Assembly (NCBI GenBank): GCA_902784965.1
Contig: CACZWU010000024.1
Location: forward strand, 1-38,807
DNA: 38,807 nt
Reading direction: 5' to 3'
DNA from: an uncultured Bacteroidia bacterium
GTDB lineage: Bacteria > Bacteroidota > Bacteroidia > Bacteroidales > UBA932
The translations under genes were made by a program, and so were the position numbers. Positions 7,610-17,500 of this stretch are shown here, piece by piece (the stretch's first letter is position 1; each line of letters opens with the position of its first letter). The notes under the pieces were generated by a model that searched no databases, had not been told where the DNA came from, and was given only the letters and a program-made list of their open reading frames with translations.

Positions 7610-9130
7610 ATGCGACACGAATTCCCCTTTGTCTGGTTTCTCGTGGCATTTGCCGCCTACACCGTGCTCCTGTTCCTCATCTCGTGGCTGACAGGACGCA
7701 AGGCCGGCTCCAATTCCTTTTTCTCCGGCGATAAGAAAGCACCCTGGCCCGTGGTGGCCTACGGCATGATCGGCGCTTCCATCTCGGGCGTGACCTTCAT
7801 CTCCGTGCCGGGCAACGTGTGGGTGCAGAATTTCTTCTATATGCCCCTGGTCCTGGGCTTTGTGGGCGGCTATATCATCATCGCCAAAGTGCTGCTTCCG
7901 CTCTACTACAAGATGAACCTGACTTCCATCTACACCTATCTGGGGGAGCGGTTCGGGCCGAAGACGCACAAGACCGGCACCACCGTCTTCATGGTGTCGC
8001 GCATTCTGGGCGCTGCCGTGCGCGTGTTCGTGGTCATCGTGGTCTTCTTTGCGTTCATGCCGCACAGCCTGTCGCAGAACATGTCGCCGGTGCTGCTGTT
8101 CACCCTCATTACGGTTGTGTTCCTGCTGCTGCTCTATCTCTATACCTTCAAGGGCGGTGTCAAGACCATCATCTGGACCGACGTGCTGCAGACGACCTTC
8201 ATGCTGCTGGCCGTGGGCATGACCATCTTCTATATCTGCCGCAACATGGGCTGGAGTTTCGGCCAGATGTTCTCGGTGGTGGGCAACACCGTCAATGAGA
8301 ATGCCGGTACCGTGGGCTACGGTCATACCTTTACCAGCTGGTTCGACTGGAACTGGAGCCACGGCACCAATGCCATCAAGCAGTTCATCGCCGGTATCTT
8401 CGTGACCATCGCCATGACGGGCCTCGACCAGGCCATGATGCAGAAAAACCTGGCCTGCAAGGATATCAAGGCTGCCCAGAAGAACATGTACACCACCTCT
8501 GTCATCATCGTGGTGGCCAACTTCTTCTTCCTGCTGATGGGCGCCCTCCTGTGCGTCTACGCCCAGCATCTGGGCGGTTTCGAAGCCCTGGGCATCACCA
8601 AGACCGACGAACTCTTCCCGACCATCGCCAGCCAGTATTTCGGCGTGGCGGCCGGCATCTTCTTCCTCATCGGCCTGATCTCCGCCTCGTATCCGAGCGC
8701 CGGTGCCGCCATGACTTCACTGACCACCAGTTTCTGTGTCGACTACCTGAACTTCAACGGACGCCAGGACCTGACCGATGCCCGGAAGGAAAGTATCCGC
8801 AAGACGGTACACGCCGGTGTGGCCGTGCTTTTCCTGATCATCATCGTGGTGCTCTACGTTGCCAGCAGCGATGCGGTGGTCAACCTCGTCTACAAGCTGG
8901 CCTCGTATACCTACGGACCGCTGCTGGGCATGTTCTTCTTCGGCATCCTGACCAAGGTGAAGGTGCGCGACGGCGCCACGCCGTGGATCGCCGTCGCCGC
9001 CCCGGTGCTCTGCCTGGTGTTCAATCTGGTGAGCAAACGCTGGTGGGGTTTCGACCTGGGCTTTAGTCTGCTGATCGTCAACGGTCTGCTGACCTTCTTC
9101 GGCATGTGGCTATTCCGTGAAAAAGCGTAG
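7610..9130 (+). CDS. Sodium:solute symporter family transporter
   Basis: The 506-residue protein has about 13 hydrophobic helices and the SSS (LeuT-fold) pattern, including WPVVAYGMIGASISGVTFIS in helix 1, RFGPKTHKTG, and MTGLDQAMMQKNLACKD. It moves a solute inward with Na+. The substrate cannot be read from the sequence. Being the last gene of the kinase-murQ-recR operon makes an amino sugar or muropeptide fragment a reasonable guess, but recR intervenes and this remains inference. It begins 3 nt after recR. Confidence 0.9.
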   Translation: MRHEFPFVWFLVAFAAYTVLLFLISWLTGRKAGSNSFFSGDKKAPWPVVAYGMIGASISGVTFISVPGNVWVQNFFYMPLVLGFVGGYIIIAKVLLPLYYKMNLTSIYTYLGERFGPKTHKTGTTVFMVSRILGAAVRVFVVIVVFFAFMPHSLSQNMSPVLLFTLITVVFLLLLYLYTFKGGVKTIIWTDVLQTTFMLLAVGMTIFYICRNMGWSFGQMFSVVGNTVNENAGTVGYGHTFTSWFDWNWSHGTNAIKQFIAGIFVTIAMTGLDQAMMQKNLACKDIKAAQKNMYTTSVIIVVANFFFLLMGALLCVYAQHLGGFEALGITKTDELFPTIASQYFGVAAGIFFLIGLISASYPSAGAAMTSLTTSFCVDYLNFNGRQDLTDARKESIRKTVHAGVAVLFLIIIVVLYVASSDAVVNLVYKLASYTYGPLLGMFFFGILTKVKVRDGATPWIAVAAPVLCLVFNLVSKRWWGFDLGFSLLIVNGLLTFFGMWLFREKA

Positions 9131-9139
9131 CGTAGCGGG

Positions 9140-9187
9140 TGGTATTTGGGGACGCGAGCATTTTTCTGCGAGCGGATACAAATACCA
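9140..9187. repeat. Intergenic palindromic repeat
   Basis: TGGTATTTG (9140-9148) is repeated inverted as CAAATACCA (9179-9187) around a 30-nt interior that carries two direct GCGAGC units. A smaller AGAGC/GCTCT hairpin with a T-run follows at 9187-9208 and may act as a weak terminator of the symporter operon. It is unlike the palindromic elements inside the ABC-F and trmO genes. Confidence 0.5.
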
Positions 9188-9221
9188 GAGCGAAGCGGAG
9201 CTCTTTTTCGTAAATAATTCC

Positions 9222-9229
9222 TACCTTTG
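9222..9229 (+). promoter_or_regulatory. Promoter -7 box for mqnA
   Basis: TACCTTTG on plus ends exactly 7 nt before the ATG at 9236, so the predicted transcription start falls on the start codon itself. Confidence 0.65.
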
Positions 9230-9235
9230 CATGTT

Positions 9236-9997
9236 ATGGTGAGAATTGCAGCGATCAACTACTTGAACACGATTCCGTTCCTGTACGGGCTGGAGGCTTG
9301 CATGGCCCCCGGTGAGATCGTCATGCAGTTCTGCACACCGTCGGTTTCCGCCATGCTGCTGCGGGAAGGAAAAGCCGACATCGGCATTATGCCCGTAGGT
9401 GCTTTGGGCGACCTGAAGAACCCGTCCATCGTGTCAGATTTCTGCATCGGCGCCACCGGGCCCGTGGCCAGCGTGCTGGTGGTATCCGGCCGTCCGATCG
9501 CAGAAGTCGACGAGATCCTGCTTGACGTCGACAGCCGCACGTCGGTGCTGCTGACCGAATACCTCTGCCAGGCCAAGTGGCACATCACCCCGCGCCTGCG
9601 GCCTTTCGACTTCCTGCGTGACCCCCTCGATCCGCAGCGCTGCTACCTGCTCATCGGCGACAAGGCCCTGCTGCATGCCGGCGATTTCCGCTACGTCTAC
9701 GACCTGGCTTCGGAATGGATCGCTCTCAAGGGCCTTCCGTTCGTGTTCGCCTGCTGGACGGCTGCCGGTCCGCTGGAACCCTCATTTGTAGAAAAGTTCA
9801 ACCAGGCCCTGGGCTATGGCATCGACCATATCCCCGAGGCCGTAGAAAAGTATAATCATCAGTTTCCCAGGGAGTATGCCTGCAAGTATCTGCGGGACAA
9901 CATCTCTTTCGCCCTCGACAGCGAGAAACGCGCCGGACTGTCGGAATTCCGTCGCGTGGCCCTGGAGAAGCTGACCCCTCGAGAATGTGTGTCGTAA
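9236..9997 (+). CDS. mqnA: Chorismate dehydratase (menaquinone biosynthesis, futalosine route)
   Basis: The 253-residue protein matches MqnA/MqnD family proteins from its first residues (VRIAAINYLNTIPFLYGL). GKADIGIMPVGAL, a substrate-pocket segment, and CIGATGPVASVLV follow as expected for a periplasmic-binding-protein fold. MqnA makes 3-enolpyruvylbenzoate from chorismate, so the organism probably makes menaquinone by the futalosine route. The in-frame TTG at 9227 is rejected because it lies inside the promoter box. ATG at 9236 gives an mRNA with almost no leader. MqnD is the closest alternative, but the N-terminus fits MqnA better. Confidence 0.85.
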   Translation: MVRIAAINYLNTIPFLYGLEACMAPGEIVMQFCTPSVSAMLLREGKADIGIMPVGALGDLKNPSIVSDFCIGATGPVASVLVVSGRPIAEVDEILLDVDSRTSVLLTEYLCQAKWHITPRLRPFDFLRDPLDPQRCYLLIGDKALLHAGDFRYVYDLASEWIALKGLPFVFACWTAAGPLEPSFVEKFNQALGYGIDHIPEAVEKYNHQFPREYACKYLRDNISFALDSEKRAGLSEFRRVALEKLTPRECVS

Positions 9998-10051
9998 CCT
10001 GCGGCCCGACGGCCAGTCCACGGAATGTCGACATACTAAAACTTGAGGAAA

Positions 10052-10999
10052 ATGATCAAAATCTTTTATAATCACAACGGTCAGGCGGAAGTTTCCGAGT
10101 CGCTGACCATCCTGAAAGAGATTTCCCGCGAAAACGCGCTCTGGCTCGACCTGTTCAATCCGACGGGCGAGGAGAAGCGCGCCGTGGAACTGTTTCTCAA
10201 CACCACGCTGCAGAGCCGTGCGCAGGCCGAGGAGATCGAGAGTTCATCGCGCTACTCCGAGACTATCGACGCCATCTTCGCCAACACAAACTTCCTGATT
10301 CCGAGTTCGGAGAACTACACCATGGAGTCGGTCTCCTTCGTGCTGACCGGCCATACTATCACCTCCATCCGGCAGGTGCCCCTGCGCAGTTTCACCGATA
10401 TCCAGCGGCGCATCCTCTTCAACTCGAAACTCTATCCCACGGGTTTCCACGTGCTGGTGGGTATCCTGGAGAACCGCATCGACCTCGACGCCGACATGAT
10501 CGAGCTGATGTCGAAGGAGATCGGCCAGTACAGCAAGCGGGTAAGTTTGGGTGAGGATGTGAACGAGGAATTCCTCCTCGACATCAACCAGCTGCAGGAA
10601 AACACGATGCTCGTGCGCGAGAACATCGTCGACAAGCAGCGCATGATTTCGAGCATCCTGCGTTCCGACAAGACGCCCGACGTGATCAACGGCAAGCTGG
10701 GCATCCTGCTGAAAGACATCACGTCGCTCATCAACCATACGGACTTCAGTTTCGAACGTCTGGAATACCTGCAGAACACGGTGCTCGGTCTGATCGAGCT
10801 CGACCAGAACAAGATCATGAAGATCTTCACCCTGGTGTCGGTCCTGCTGATGCCGCCGACGCTGATTGCCAGCTGTTACGGCATGAACATCGACCTGCCC
10901 CTCGTGGGCGGGATCTGGGACCTGGTCATCATCCTGGGGGCCATGCTCCTGATCGTGCTGGCCGTCTTCCTGATCTTCCGCAAGAAAAAAATGCTGTAG
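10052..10999 (+). CDS. corA: CorA-family divalent cation transporter
   Basis: The 315-residue protein has the CorA plan: an acidic, mostly helical cytoplasmic domain (residues 1-250), then two C-terminal membrane helices with the selectivity motif YGMN at about residues 273-276 between them, followed by a basic tail (RKKKML). CorA proteins form pentamers that admit Mg2+ (also Co2+ or Ni2+). I chose ATG 10052 over the in-frame TTG at 10043 because AGGAAA lies directly before it. The nhaC gene starts 3 nt after the stop, so the two are co-transcribed. Confidence 0.92.
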   Translation: MIKIFYNHNGQAEVSESLTILKEISRENALWLDLFNPTGEEKRAVELFLNTTLQSRAQAEEIESSSRYSETIDAIFANTNFLIPSSENYTMESVSFVLTGHTITSIRQVPLRSFTDIQRRILFNSKLYPTGFHVLVGILENRIDLDADMIELMSKEIGQYSKRVSLGEDVNEEFLLDINQLQENTMLVRENIVDKQRMISSILRSDKTPDVINGKLGILLKDITSLINHTDFSFERLEYLQNTVLGLIELDQNKIMKIFTLVSVLLMPPTLIASCYGMNIDLPLVGGIWDLVIILGAMLLIVLAVFLIFRKKKML

Positions 11000-11002
11000 C
11001 GT

Positions 11003-12439
11003 ATGAAAAAGCCCGGCCTTCTGCTGTCGCTGGTGCCTGTGATCACGCTCATCATCCTGCTGGTCATCGGGGTGGTGATCTTCGGCGACGAGCTGACGGG
11101 CGGTCCGTCGCAGCTGGCGCTCTTTGGGGCGGCCGTGGTGACGGCACTCATCGGCCTGTACTACCTGAAGATTCCCTGGCATGTTTTCGAAGAGAAGGCG
11201 GGGGAGAACTACAAGTCGACCGCTCCGGCCATCATCATCCTGCTGTCGATCGGTGCGCTGACCGCGACCTGGATGCTCTCGGGCATCGTGCCGACGATGA
11301 TCGTCTACGGCCTGAAACTCATCCATCCCCGCATCTTCATCGTGATGGCATTCCTGCTCTGCGCGCTGATATCGATGCTGGCGGGCAGTTCCTGGACCAC
11401 GGTGGCGACCGTGGGCCTGGCGATGTTCGGGGCCGGCACGTTCATCGGCCTGCCGGTGGGCTGGATGGCCGGCGCCATCATCTCGGGTGCGTACCTGGGC
11501 GACAAGGTGTCGCCCCTGAGCGATACCACCAACCTGTCGGCGTCGATTGCCGGCGTGAACCTCTACACCCACGTGCGCTACACCTTCATCACGACGATCC
11601 CCGCCCTGATCATCTGTCTGGTGGCTTATGGGATCATCGGCTTTATGGTGCCCGTGCGCAGCGGCATGCAGATGGATGCGCAGATGGCCGTGCTGCAGGA
11701 GACCTTCCATATCTCACCCTGGTTCCTGTTGGTGCCCGTCCTGACGATCTTCATGATTTTCAAGAAGGTGCCGGCCATGGTGACCCTCTTCCTGTCGGCC
11801 CTGGCAGGTGGCCTGCTGGCCTACTTCGCCCAGCCCCAGATCATCGACCGTATCGTGGGACCCGAAGCGACGGGCTTCCAGCGTTTCTTCGGCTCGCTCT
11901 TCCAGATGATGTCGGCCGACGTCTCGATCGAGACCCCCGATCCGCTGGTCACGCGCCTGGCCTCGACCGGCGGCATGAAGTCGATGGTCAACACCGTATG
12001 GATCATCCTCGCGGTGATGCTATTCGGCGGCTGCCTGTCGGCCTGCGGCATGGTCGAGACCATCACGGAACACATCGTGCGCTCGGTCCACAGCACCGGC
12101 GGCCTGGTAACGGCGACGGTCATCAGCTGCATTTTCTGCAATATCACCCTGTCCGACCAGTTCATGTCCATCCTGCTGCCGGGCAACATGTTCAAGGATG
12201 CGTACAGGCGTTTCCGGCTGGCGCCGGAGGTGCTGAGCCGTACGCTCGAAGACTCCGCGACGGTGAGTTCCGTGCTCGTTCCCTGGAATACATGTGCCGT
12301 GGTGCAGTCGAGCGTGCTGGGCGTGGCCACGATGGCCTATTTCCCCTTCGCCATCTTCTGTTTCATCACCCCGCTGATCGCCATCGTCTTCGCCTTCCTG
12401 AATTTCAAGATACACCGGCTTGATCCCACTGAATCATGA
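11003..12439 (+). CDS. nhaC: NhaC-family Na+/H+ antiporter
   Basis: The 478-residue protein has about 11 hydrophobic helices. The NhaC hallmarks are SGIVPTMIVYGL, AGSSWTTVATVGLA, and GAYLGDKVSPLSDTTNLS, the last containing the conserved Asp and Ser/Thr residues, and a second half with SDQFMSILLPGNMF and LEDSATVSSVLVPWNTC. It exchanges Na+ for protons or a related pair such as malate/lactate. It follows corA by 3 nt and overlaps the protease start by 4 nt (ATGA), so this is a tightly packed operon of ion transport plus an exported protease. Confidence 0.9.
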   Translation: MKKPGLLLSLVPVITLIILLVIGVVIFGDELTGGPSQLALFGAAVVTALIGLYYLKIPWHVFEEKAGENYKSTAPAIIILLSIGALTATWMLSGIVPTMIVYGLKLIHPRIFIVMAFLLCALISMLAGSSWTTVATVGLAMFGAGTFIGLPVGWMAGAIISGAYLGDKVSPLSDTTNLSASIAGVNLYTHVRYTFITTIPALIICLVAYGIIGFMVPVRSGMQMDAQMAVLQETFHISPWFLLVPVLTIFMIFKKVPAMVTLFLSALAGGLLAYFAQPQIIDRIVGPEATGFQRFFGSLFQMMSADVSIETPDPLVTRLASTGGMKSMVNTVWIILAVMLFGGCLSACGMVETITEHIVRSVHSTGGLVTATVISCIFCNITLSDQFMSILLPGNMFKDAYRRFRLAPEVLSRTLEDSATVSSVLVPWNTCAVVQSSVLGVATMAYFPFAIFCFITPLIAIVFAFLNFKIHRLDPTES

Positions 12440-14226
12440 AAAGGATTTCCTGTCTTCTCATACTCCTGTTTGGAATGTTTCTGCCGGCTGCTGCCGGTCC
12501 CGTCGATGCCGCCCGTGCGGCATCCGTGGCGCGGTCCTTCTTCCAGAACGACCGCAACGTGGCGCTGCGTTTCGCACCGTTGCAGCGCGTGGAGCAGGCC
12601 GCCGCGCCGCTGACCAAGGCAGGTGCGGATCATCCGGCCTACTATATCTTCAACCGGGAGGGCGGCGGATTCGTCATCGTGGCGGGCGACGACGCCTGCA
12701 AGCCCGTGCTGGCTTATTCCTATGATCATCCGTTTGTCACGGACGACACGATGCCCGAGGGCCTGAGCGACTGGCTGTCCGATTTCGAGGAGCAGGTGTC
12801 GCTGGTGCGCGCCGAAGGTGTCCGTCCGGCCGACGCCGACCGGGTATGGGCTTCCGCCCTGGTAGCGACCAAGGCGGAGAACGGCTACAAGCCGGCCATT
12901 CAGTGGAAAACGCCCGTCTGGAGCCAGGGCGCCCCGTTCAACAGCCTGACGCCCATCCAGGGCGACAAGCACTGCGTCACCGGCTGTGTGCCGCTGGCCA
13001 TGGGCATGCTGATGCGCTTCTTTACCTATCCGGCCAAAGGCGAGGGCACGCTGGCCTCATACAGCTATGACCTTGATAACGAGACGTATTCCATCGATGG
13101 ATACGACCTGGGCTATCCGTACGATTGGGAGCATATCCGATACGATTATACCGGAGAGTATACCGAAGAGGAGGGGGCGGCCGTGGCGCGGCTGGTGTAC
13201 GACTGCGGCGTCGCCGTCCAGGCGAAATTCGCCGAAACGACCAGCGCCAGCACGCCGCTGATGGCCGGTCGTGCCGCCGAGTATTTCGGTTTCGATCCGG
13301 CCGCCTACTATTACAAGCGTGACTTTGTCGGCGATGAGGCCTGGCTGGAGTTGCTGAAGGGCGATCTGCAGGATCACCCCGTGCTGTACTCCGCCCGCCG
13401 TGACGGCGGCGGTCACTCCTTCCTGGTCGACGGCTACGACGAGCAGGGCCTAGTCAGCGTCAACTGGGGATGGGGCGGAAATAACAATGGTTTCTACGCC
13501 CTGTCGGCCTTTACGCCGCGGGACAACCGGCAATATCTCTACCGTCACGGCGCTGTCTTCGGACTCGTGCCCAGGCAGGGAAGCGGGAAAGCCTCCCGGG
13601 GGTATCTGTATTTCCAGGCCGGAACGTCCAGCAGCGGCACCGAATACAAGGGACTGACCCCCTCGGAAGACATCCGTCCCGGGAAACCTTTCACCATGCG
13701 GGCCGGATTCCTGTACAATGGCGGTATCTACCCGTTTGAGGGACAGTATTTCCTTGCCCTGACCGACGAAAATGGCGTGGTGAAGGAACAGATCTGCGAC
13801 GTCAAGGATATCGACCCCATTATACCGGGCAATGGCCGGGGCTATACCAGTATCGACTGTACGATGCAATCCTATCCGATGGAAGGCGAACGGATCCGGC
13901 TCCTGTACCGGAGTTCGGATTGGCCCGCGGACGTGTGGGAGTTTCCTGTGTATTCTCCCGACATCACTGCGGAAATCCTCGTCAGTGACGCTTCGACCCT
14001 TTCCGGCGTCACCAGCATCCGATACGACAAGTCCCGCCACGAAATGGTCATCCAGACCAAGGACCGGGTGGAGTGGAGCCTGACCTCATCGTCGGGCACC
14101 GCCGTGACCACGGGCATCCGCTACAGCGGCGGGCAACTGACCATCGACACCGCTTCCCTGAAGGGTAGCTACAAGCTCAGCCTCCAACGGGGAAAGGACC
14201 AGTATTCACTTACCCTCATCTTCTAA
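12436..14226 (+). CDS. C10-family (streptopain-like) cysteine protease
   Basis: The 596-residue exported protein has a signal peptide (residues 1-20), a Spi-type propeptide (about 25-145, including FVIVAGDDACKPVLAYS) and a C10 catalytic domain. The nucleophile is Cys184 in TGCVPLAMG, the catalytic His is His327 in GGGHSFLVDGY, and VNWGWGG at 342-348 completes the site. A beta-rich region of about 210 residues follows and ends in KLSLQRGKDQYSLTLIF, which loosely resembles a C-terminal sorting or beta-sandwich domain. Bacteroidota use these proteases as secreted virulence or nutrient enzymes. Its start overlaps nhaC by 4 nt; a small lipoprotein gene follows after 6 nt. Confidence 0.93.
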   Translation: MKRISCLLILLFGMFLPAAAGPVDAARAASVARSFFQNDRNVALRFAPLQRVEQAAAPLTKAGADHPAYYIFNREGGGFVIVAGDDACKPVLAYSYDHPFVTDDTMPEGLSDWLSDFEEQVSLVRAEGVRPADADRVWASALVATKAENGYKPAIQWKTPVWSQGAPFNSLTPIQGDKHCVTGCVPLAMGMLMRFFTYPAKGEGTLASYSYDLDNETYSIDGYDLGYPYDWEHIRYDYTGEYTEEEGAAVARLVYDCGVAVQAKFAETTSASTPLMAGRAAEYFGFDPAAYYYKRDFVGDEAWLELLKGDLQDHPVLYSARRDGGGHSFLVDGYDEQGLVSVNWGWGGNNNGFYALSAFTPRDNRQYLYRHGAVFGLVPRQGSGKASRGYLYFQAGTSSSGTEYKGLTPSEDIRPGKPFTMRAGFLYNGGIYPFEGQYFLALTDENGVVKEQICDVKDIDPIIPGNGRGYTSIDCTMQSYPMEGERIRLLYRSSDWPADVWEFPVYSPDITAEILVSDASTLSGVTSIRYDKSRHEMVIQTKDRVEWSLTSSSGTAVTTGIRYSGGQLTIDTASLKGSYKLSLQRGKDQYSLTLIF

Positions 14227-14232
14227 GCGACC

Positions 14233-14586
14233 ATGAAAAGACTGCTCATTTCTGCCTCCGCCATCCTGTTGCTCTTTTCCGCCTGTGGGGAAGTGGATCC
14301 CGACCCGACGCCCACGCCGACTCCGGATCCGAAACCGGTCTCTTTCAACCAGCGGCTGACCATCGTCCATGCACGGTCGTCCTTCACGGTTCCGTCGCTG
14401 TCGGGCAGCGGCGTGTCGGGGCGTGTGGATTTCGGCGACGGCAGCACGCAGGACTATCGCTATGGCCTGACCGGGACCTATCCGTCCGTCGGTCAGCACC
14501 GCGTAGTCATCGAATGCACCGGCGCCACCTCCTTTTCGATGGAGAGCGTCGCCGACGTATCGCAAATCGATCTGAGCGCTTTCTAG
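14233..14586 (+). CDS. Small PKD-like lipoprotein, downstream of the C10 protease
   Basis: The 117-residue protein has a signal peptide and lipobox (LLFSAC, Cys18), then an acidic Pro/Thr linker (DPDPTPTPTPDPKP) and one small domain. VDFGDGSTQDYRYG followed by TYPSVGQHRVVIECTG has the spacing of a PKD-like beta-sandwich. I do not recognise a specific family. It lies 6 nt after the protease, so it is co-expressed with it. C10 proteases in Streptococcus and Bacteroides fragilis are paired with small inhibitors, so an inhibitor or partner role is possible but unproven. Its stop is 1 nt from the convergent amidase stop. Confidence 0.75.
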   Translation: MKRLLISASAILLLFSACGEVDPDPTPTPTPDPKPVSFNQRLTIVHARSSFTVPSLSGSGVSGRVDFGDGSTQDYRYGLTGTYPSVGQHRVVIECTGATSFSMESVADVSQIDLSAF

Positions 14587-14587
14587 G

Positions 14588-17500
14588 CTATTTCCGGAAG
14601 AAACGGGCGATCTCGCCGACCAGGCAGTCGATCTGCTCCTGGGTCTCCATCGTCTCGATGGGGAAGCCCAGGATCACCGTCCTGTAGTCGCCCTGGTAGG
14701 CTACGCCTGCTGAAATGTTGTTCTCGGCATAGCGGAACACCGTGCAGGCGCCGTCGCCCACCGGCGTCAGGCCGTCGGGCGATTCCACGCAGTAGACACG
14801 CGGTCCCAACTGTTGGTTGAAGTAATAGCGACTGTTGCGGGTGATGCCGTAGGGGTTCTGCTCGCCGCGCACCTGTCCGGTGACGGCGGCGCTGTTGGTC
14901 ATCCATTTGTAATGGAGCACTTCGGTGGCGAACTGCCGGGCCGGGTCGAAATAATCGGCTTTCAGGGTCGAGTCGACGGGGAAGTCGAACACCGGTTCCC
15001 AGAGGTCGCTGCCCACGTAGGCCCCTGAGACGAGCAGGTTGCCGCCGGCACGGGTGAAGTCGTCGATCTGTTCGCGCAGACCCTGAGGATAGACCTGATA
15101 GCGGAGCGGATTGGAACCATTGCGTCCGATCTGCGTGGTCACCTGCTTGCCGCAGATGAGGTCGGCCAGGACATAGCGGTTCATGGCGATTCGGTGGCGA
15201 TCGACGGCGCTGCGGCTGGCCGACACGAAGTTGCAGCCGGCTTTCATCCAGGCGATGCCGTGGACGAAGGGATAGTCGAAACTGTTGCCGGCCAGCGCCT
15301 GGGTCTCATAGTCGCTGTCGGATGCACCGAAGCCCGCACTGTCATCGTCCATCCACGGGATGTGGCGGCGGAATTCGTGCTGGTTGCCGATATACGAAAT
15401 GTCGTAGAGATAGGGGACGCCGCCGTCGAGCCGGTTCATGAAACCGGCGTAGGATGAGTCGCGGCTGGCAAAACTGACCGGTGCGCTGACACGGTCGAAG
15501 TTGTTGACGATCAGGACGGTCGGCGCATCTTCCGCCACCAGTCCCACCGACAGGATCTCGCTCGGGAAACTCTCGCCGCCGGCGTTTGTCGCCGTCACGC
15601 GGAAGCTGTAGATGTGCCCTTTCTGGATGTCGACCTCCGTGTGGGCTTCGGCAACGGCCTTTCCGTTGTCGAAACCGCCGTCGTCGATGCGGGTATAGAG
15701 GATGTAGCCGGTGGCATCGGCCGTGGGCTCCAGCGGGTCTTTGACGGGTGTCCAGCTGAGACTGGCGTTGCCTTCCGGGTTCAGGTGGACCTCAAAACCG
15801 TCAACGGGCAGGGGTTGCACCGTGTATTCGAAGTCGTTGATCCAGGCCAGGAACTTGAGCATGCCTTTGTAGATGGCCCGCGAGACGGTGAAGCGGAAAT
15901 TCGGATCGAGGCCGTAGCGCATGTCGGCCAGGTTCTGGTGGGAGAGCAGTTCCAGCAGCATGCCGGGCACTTCGGGCATGCGGCTTTCGGCATAGGAGCG
16001 GTCCCACAACTGGCGGCGGCTCCAGATGGGCTCGTAGAGCGCGCGGACATCGTTGACGATCTGGGTCTGGACGATGTCGGTGTAGTCGCGGCCGATGGAA
16101 CGGTCTTCGCCGTTGGGGTATTTCTCGTCGTCGTTCGACAGGCGGGTGTAGATGGCCAGCGTGCCCACGATCGAGTCGTTGAGGGTGGTGCCGGCGTCGG
16201 TATGGAAGGCGAATGACAGGTCGAGCGGGATGTTGTAGCCCTTCTTTTCGGGTTTCAGGTAGGAACCGTCGGAGAGGGTGTTGACCCACATGCCGCGCGA
16301 CATGTAGTCGTCGTTGTAGTCGGTGGTGCCGCGGTTGCGCGAGTAGATGGTGTCGTTGAAGCCGGCCCACTGCAGCCAGTAGCGTGAGCCCTCGGTGAAG
16401 CGGGGATAGCCCGACACCTCGGGTGCGAAATCGTATTCGCCCTCCTTGGTTTCCAGCGGTTCGCGGGCCATGTTGCCCATGCCGCCGCCGAAGCGCACAG
16501 CGTCGGCGGTCACCACGCTGCCGTTTTCACCCCGGCTGCTGAGGAACACGCCCTGGGCTTCGTGGCGGCCTTTGGAGAAGCCGAAGCGGCCCAGGTATAT
16601 CCAGGTGCCGCCGCCCATCTGCTGGTTCACGCTGAAGCGGGTCACGCCGCCGTTGTGCCGCACTTCATACTGGGCGGCGCTGGTGCTGTTCGCCACGGTC
16701 TGGTACGACACGTATACACCATATTCGCCGTCGGCCGGGATGTTGGGGATCCAGCTGGCGGTGTTGTCGCCGTCGCTGTCGGTCTTCGCCTGGCGGGCCG
16801 TTCCCATCCTGAAGGGATTCTCGCCATGCAGGTAGCTGGCCTTGGGGTTGGCGAAGCCGCTGTCGGGCGCCGCCTGCCAGCTGCCGCGTTCGCTGTAGCC
16901 GCTGCCGCCGTCGTTGTCGACAACCACTTCCCGGGTGTTCCAGTCGCGTTCGCGCGGCAGCATCACCACGGCGCCGGCGTTCTCGAGCATCGGCACGAGG
17001 AAAGGCACCACGTAGCTCTGGGTATAGAGGTCTTCCACGGTTTCAAAAATACGTGCGCGCTGCCATTCCCAGCGGGCCAGCGACTGTTCGTAGTACCAGC
17101 CGTGGCTCTGCCACAGGGCGATGTGGCGGTTCTGCAGGCCTTTCGTGGGGCGGTTGGGCGAGGAGCTGCGGATCAGCAGCGGTGCGCCCAGCTGGTCGTG
17201 GAAGTTTCCGGCGTACTGCTGGTGTTCCTTGACCACCGTGCGGTCGGGCTTGCCGCCATAGTAGCGGCTCTTGTAGTATTCAATGGGCTTCTTGTCAGCG
17301 TAGAGCGAGAGTTTGTTCTTATATTTGGCAAACTTCTTCGGCAGGGTTTCCCGGGCGATGGAATAGAGGTCCTTGATCTCCTGTTCGCGCAGCGGGAAAT
17401 CCACCAGGCCGCGGCTGAGGGTCAGGCGCAGGGTCCCGTCGTTCAGGATGGTGGCCTTCTCCACGGAGACGATACTCCGGACGGAGGTCTTTTCGGTGAG

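Noticed and set aside
6134-8569. 811-codon ORF on minus opposite murQ, recR and the symporter
   Set aside because: It is a His/Gly/Asp-rich shadow of three well-supported plus genes in GC-rich DNA. Similar long shadows occur opposite most genes here (for example 2382-3830, 10244-11710, 16562-17659 and 32843-34723).
9131-9226. Fourth copy of the palindromic element upstream of mqnA
   Set aside because: It has a paired border (TGGTATTTG/CAAATACCA) but lacks GGCCTG, GCCTCAG and the nested stems, so it is listed as a separate repeat.
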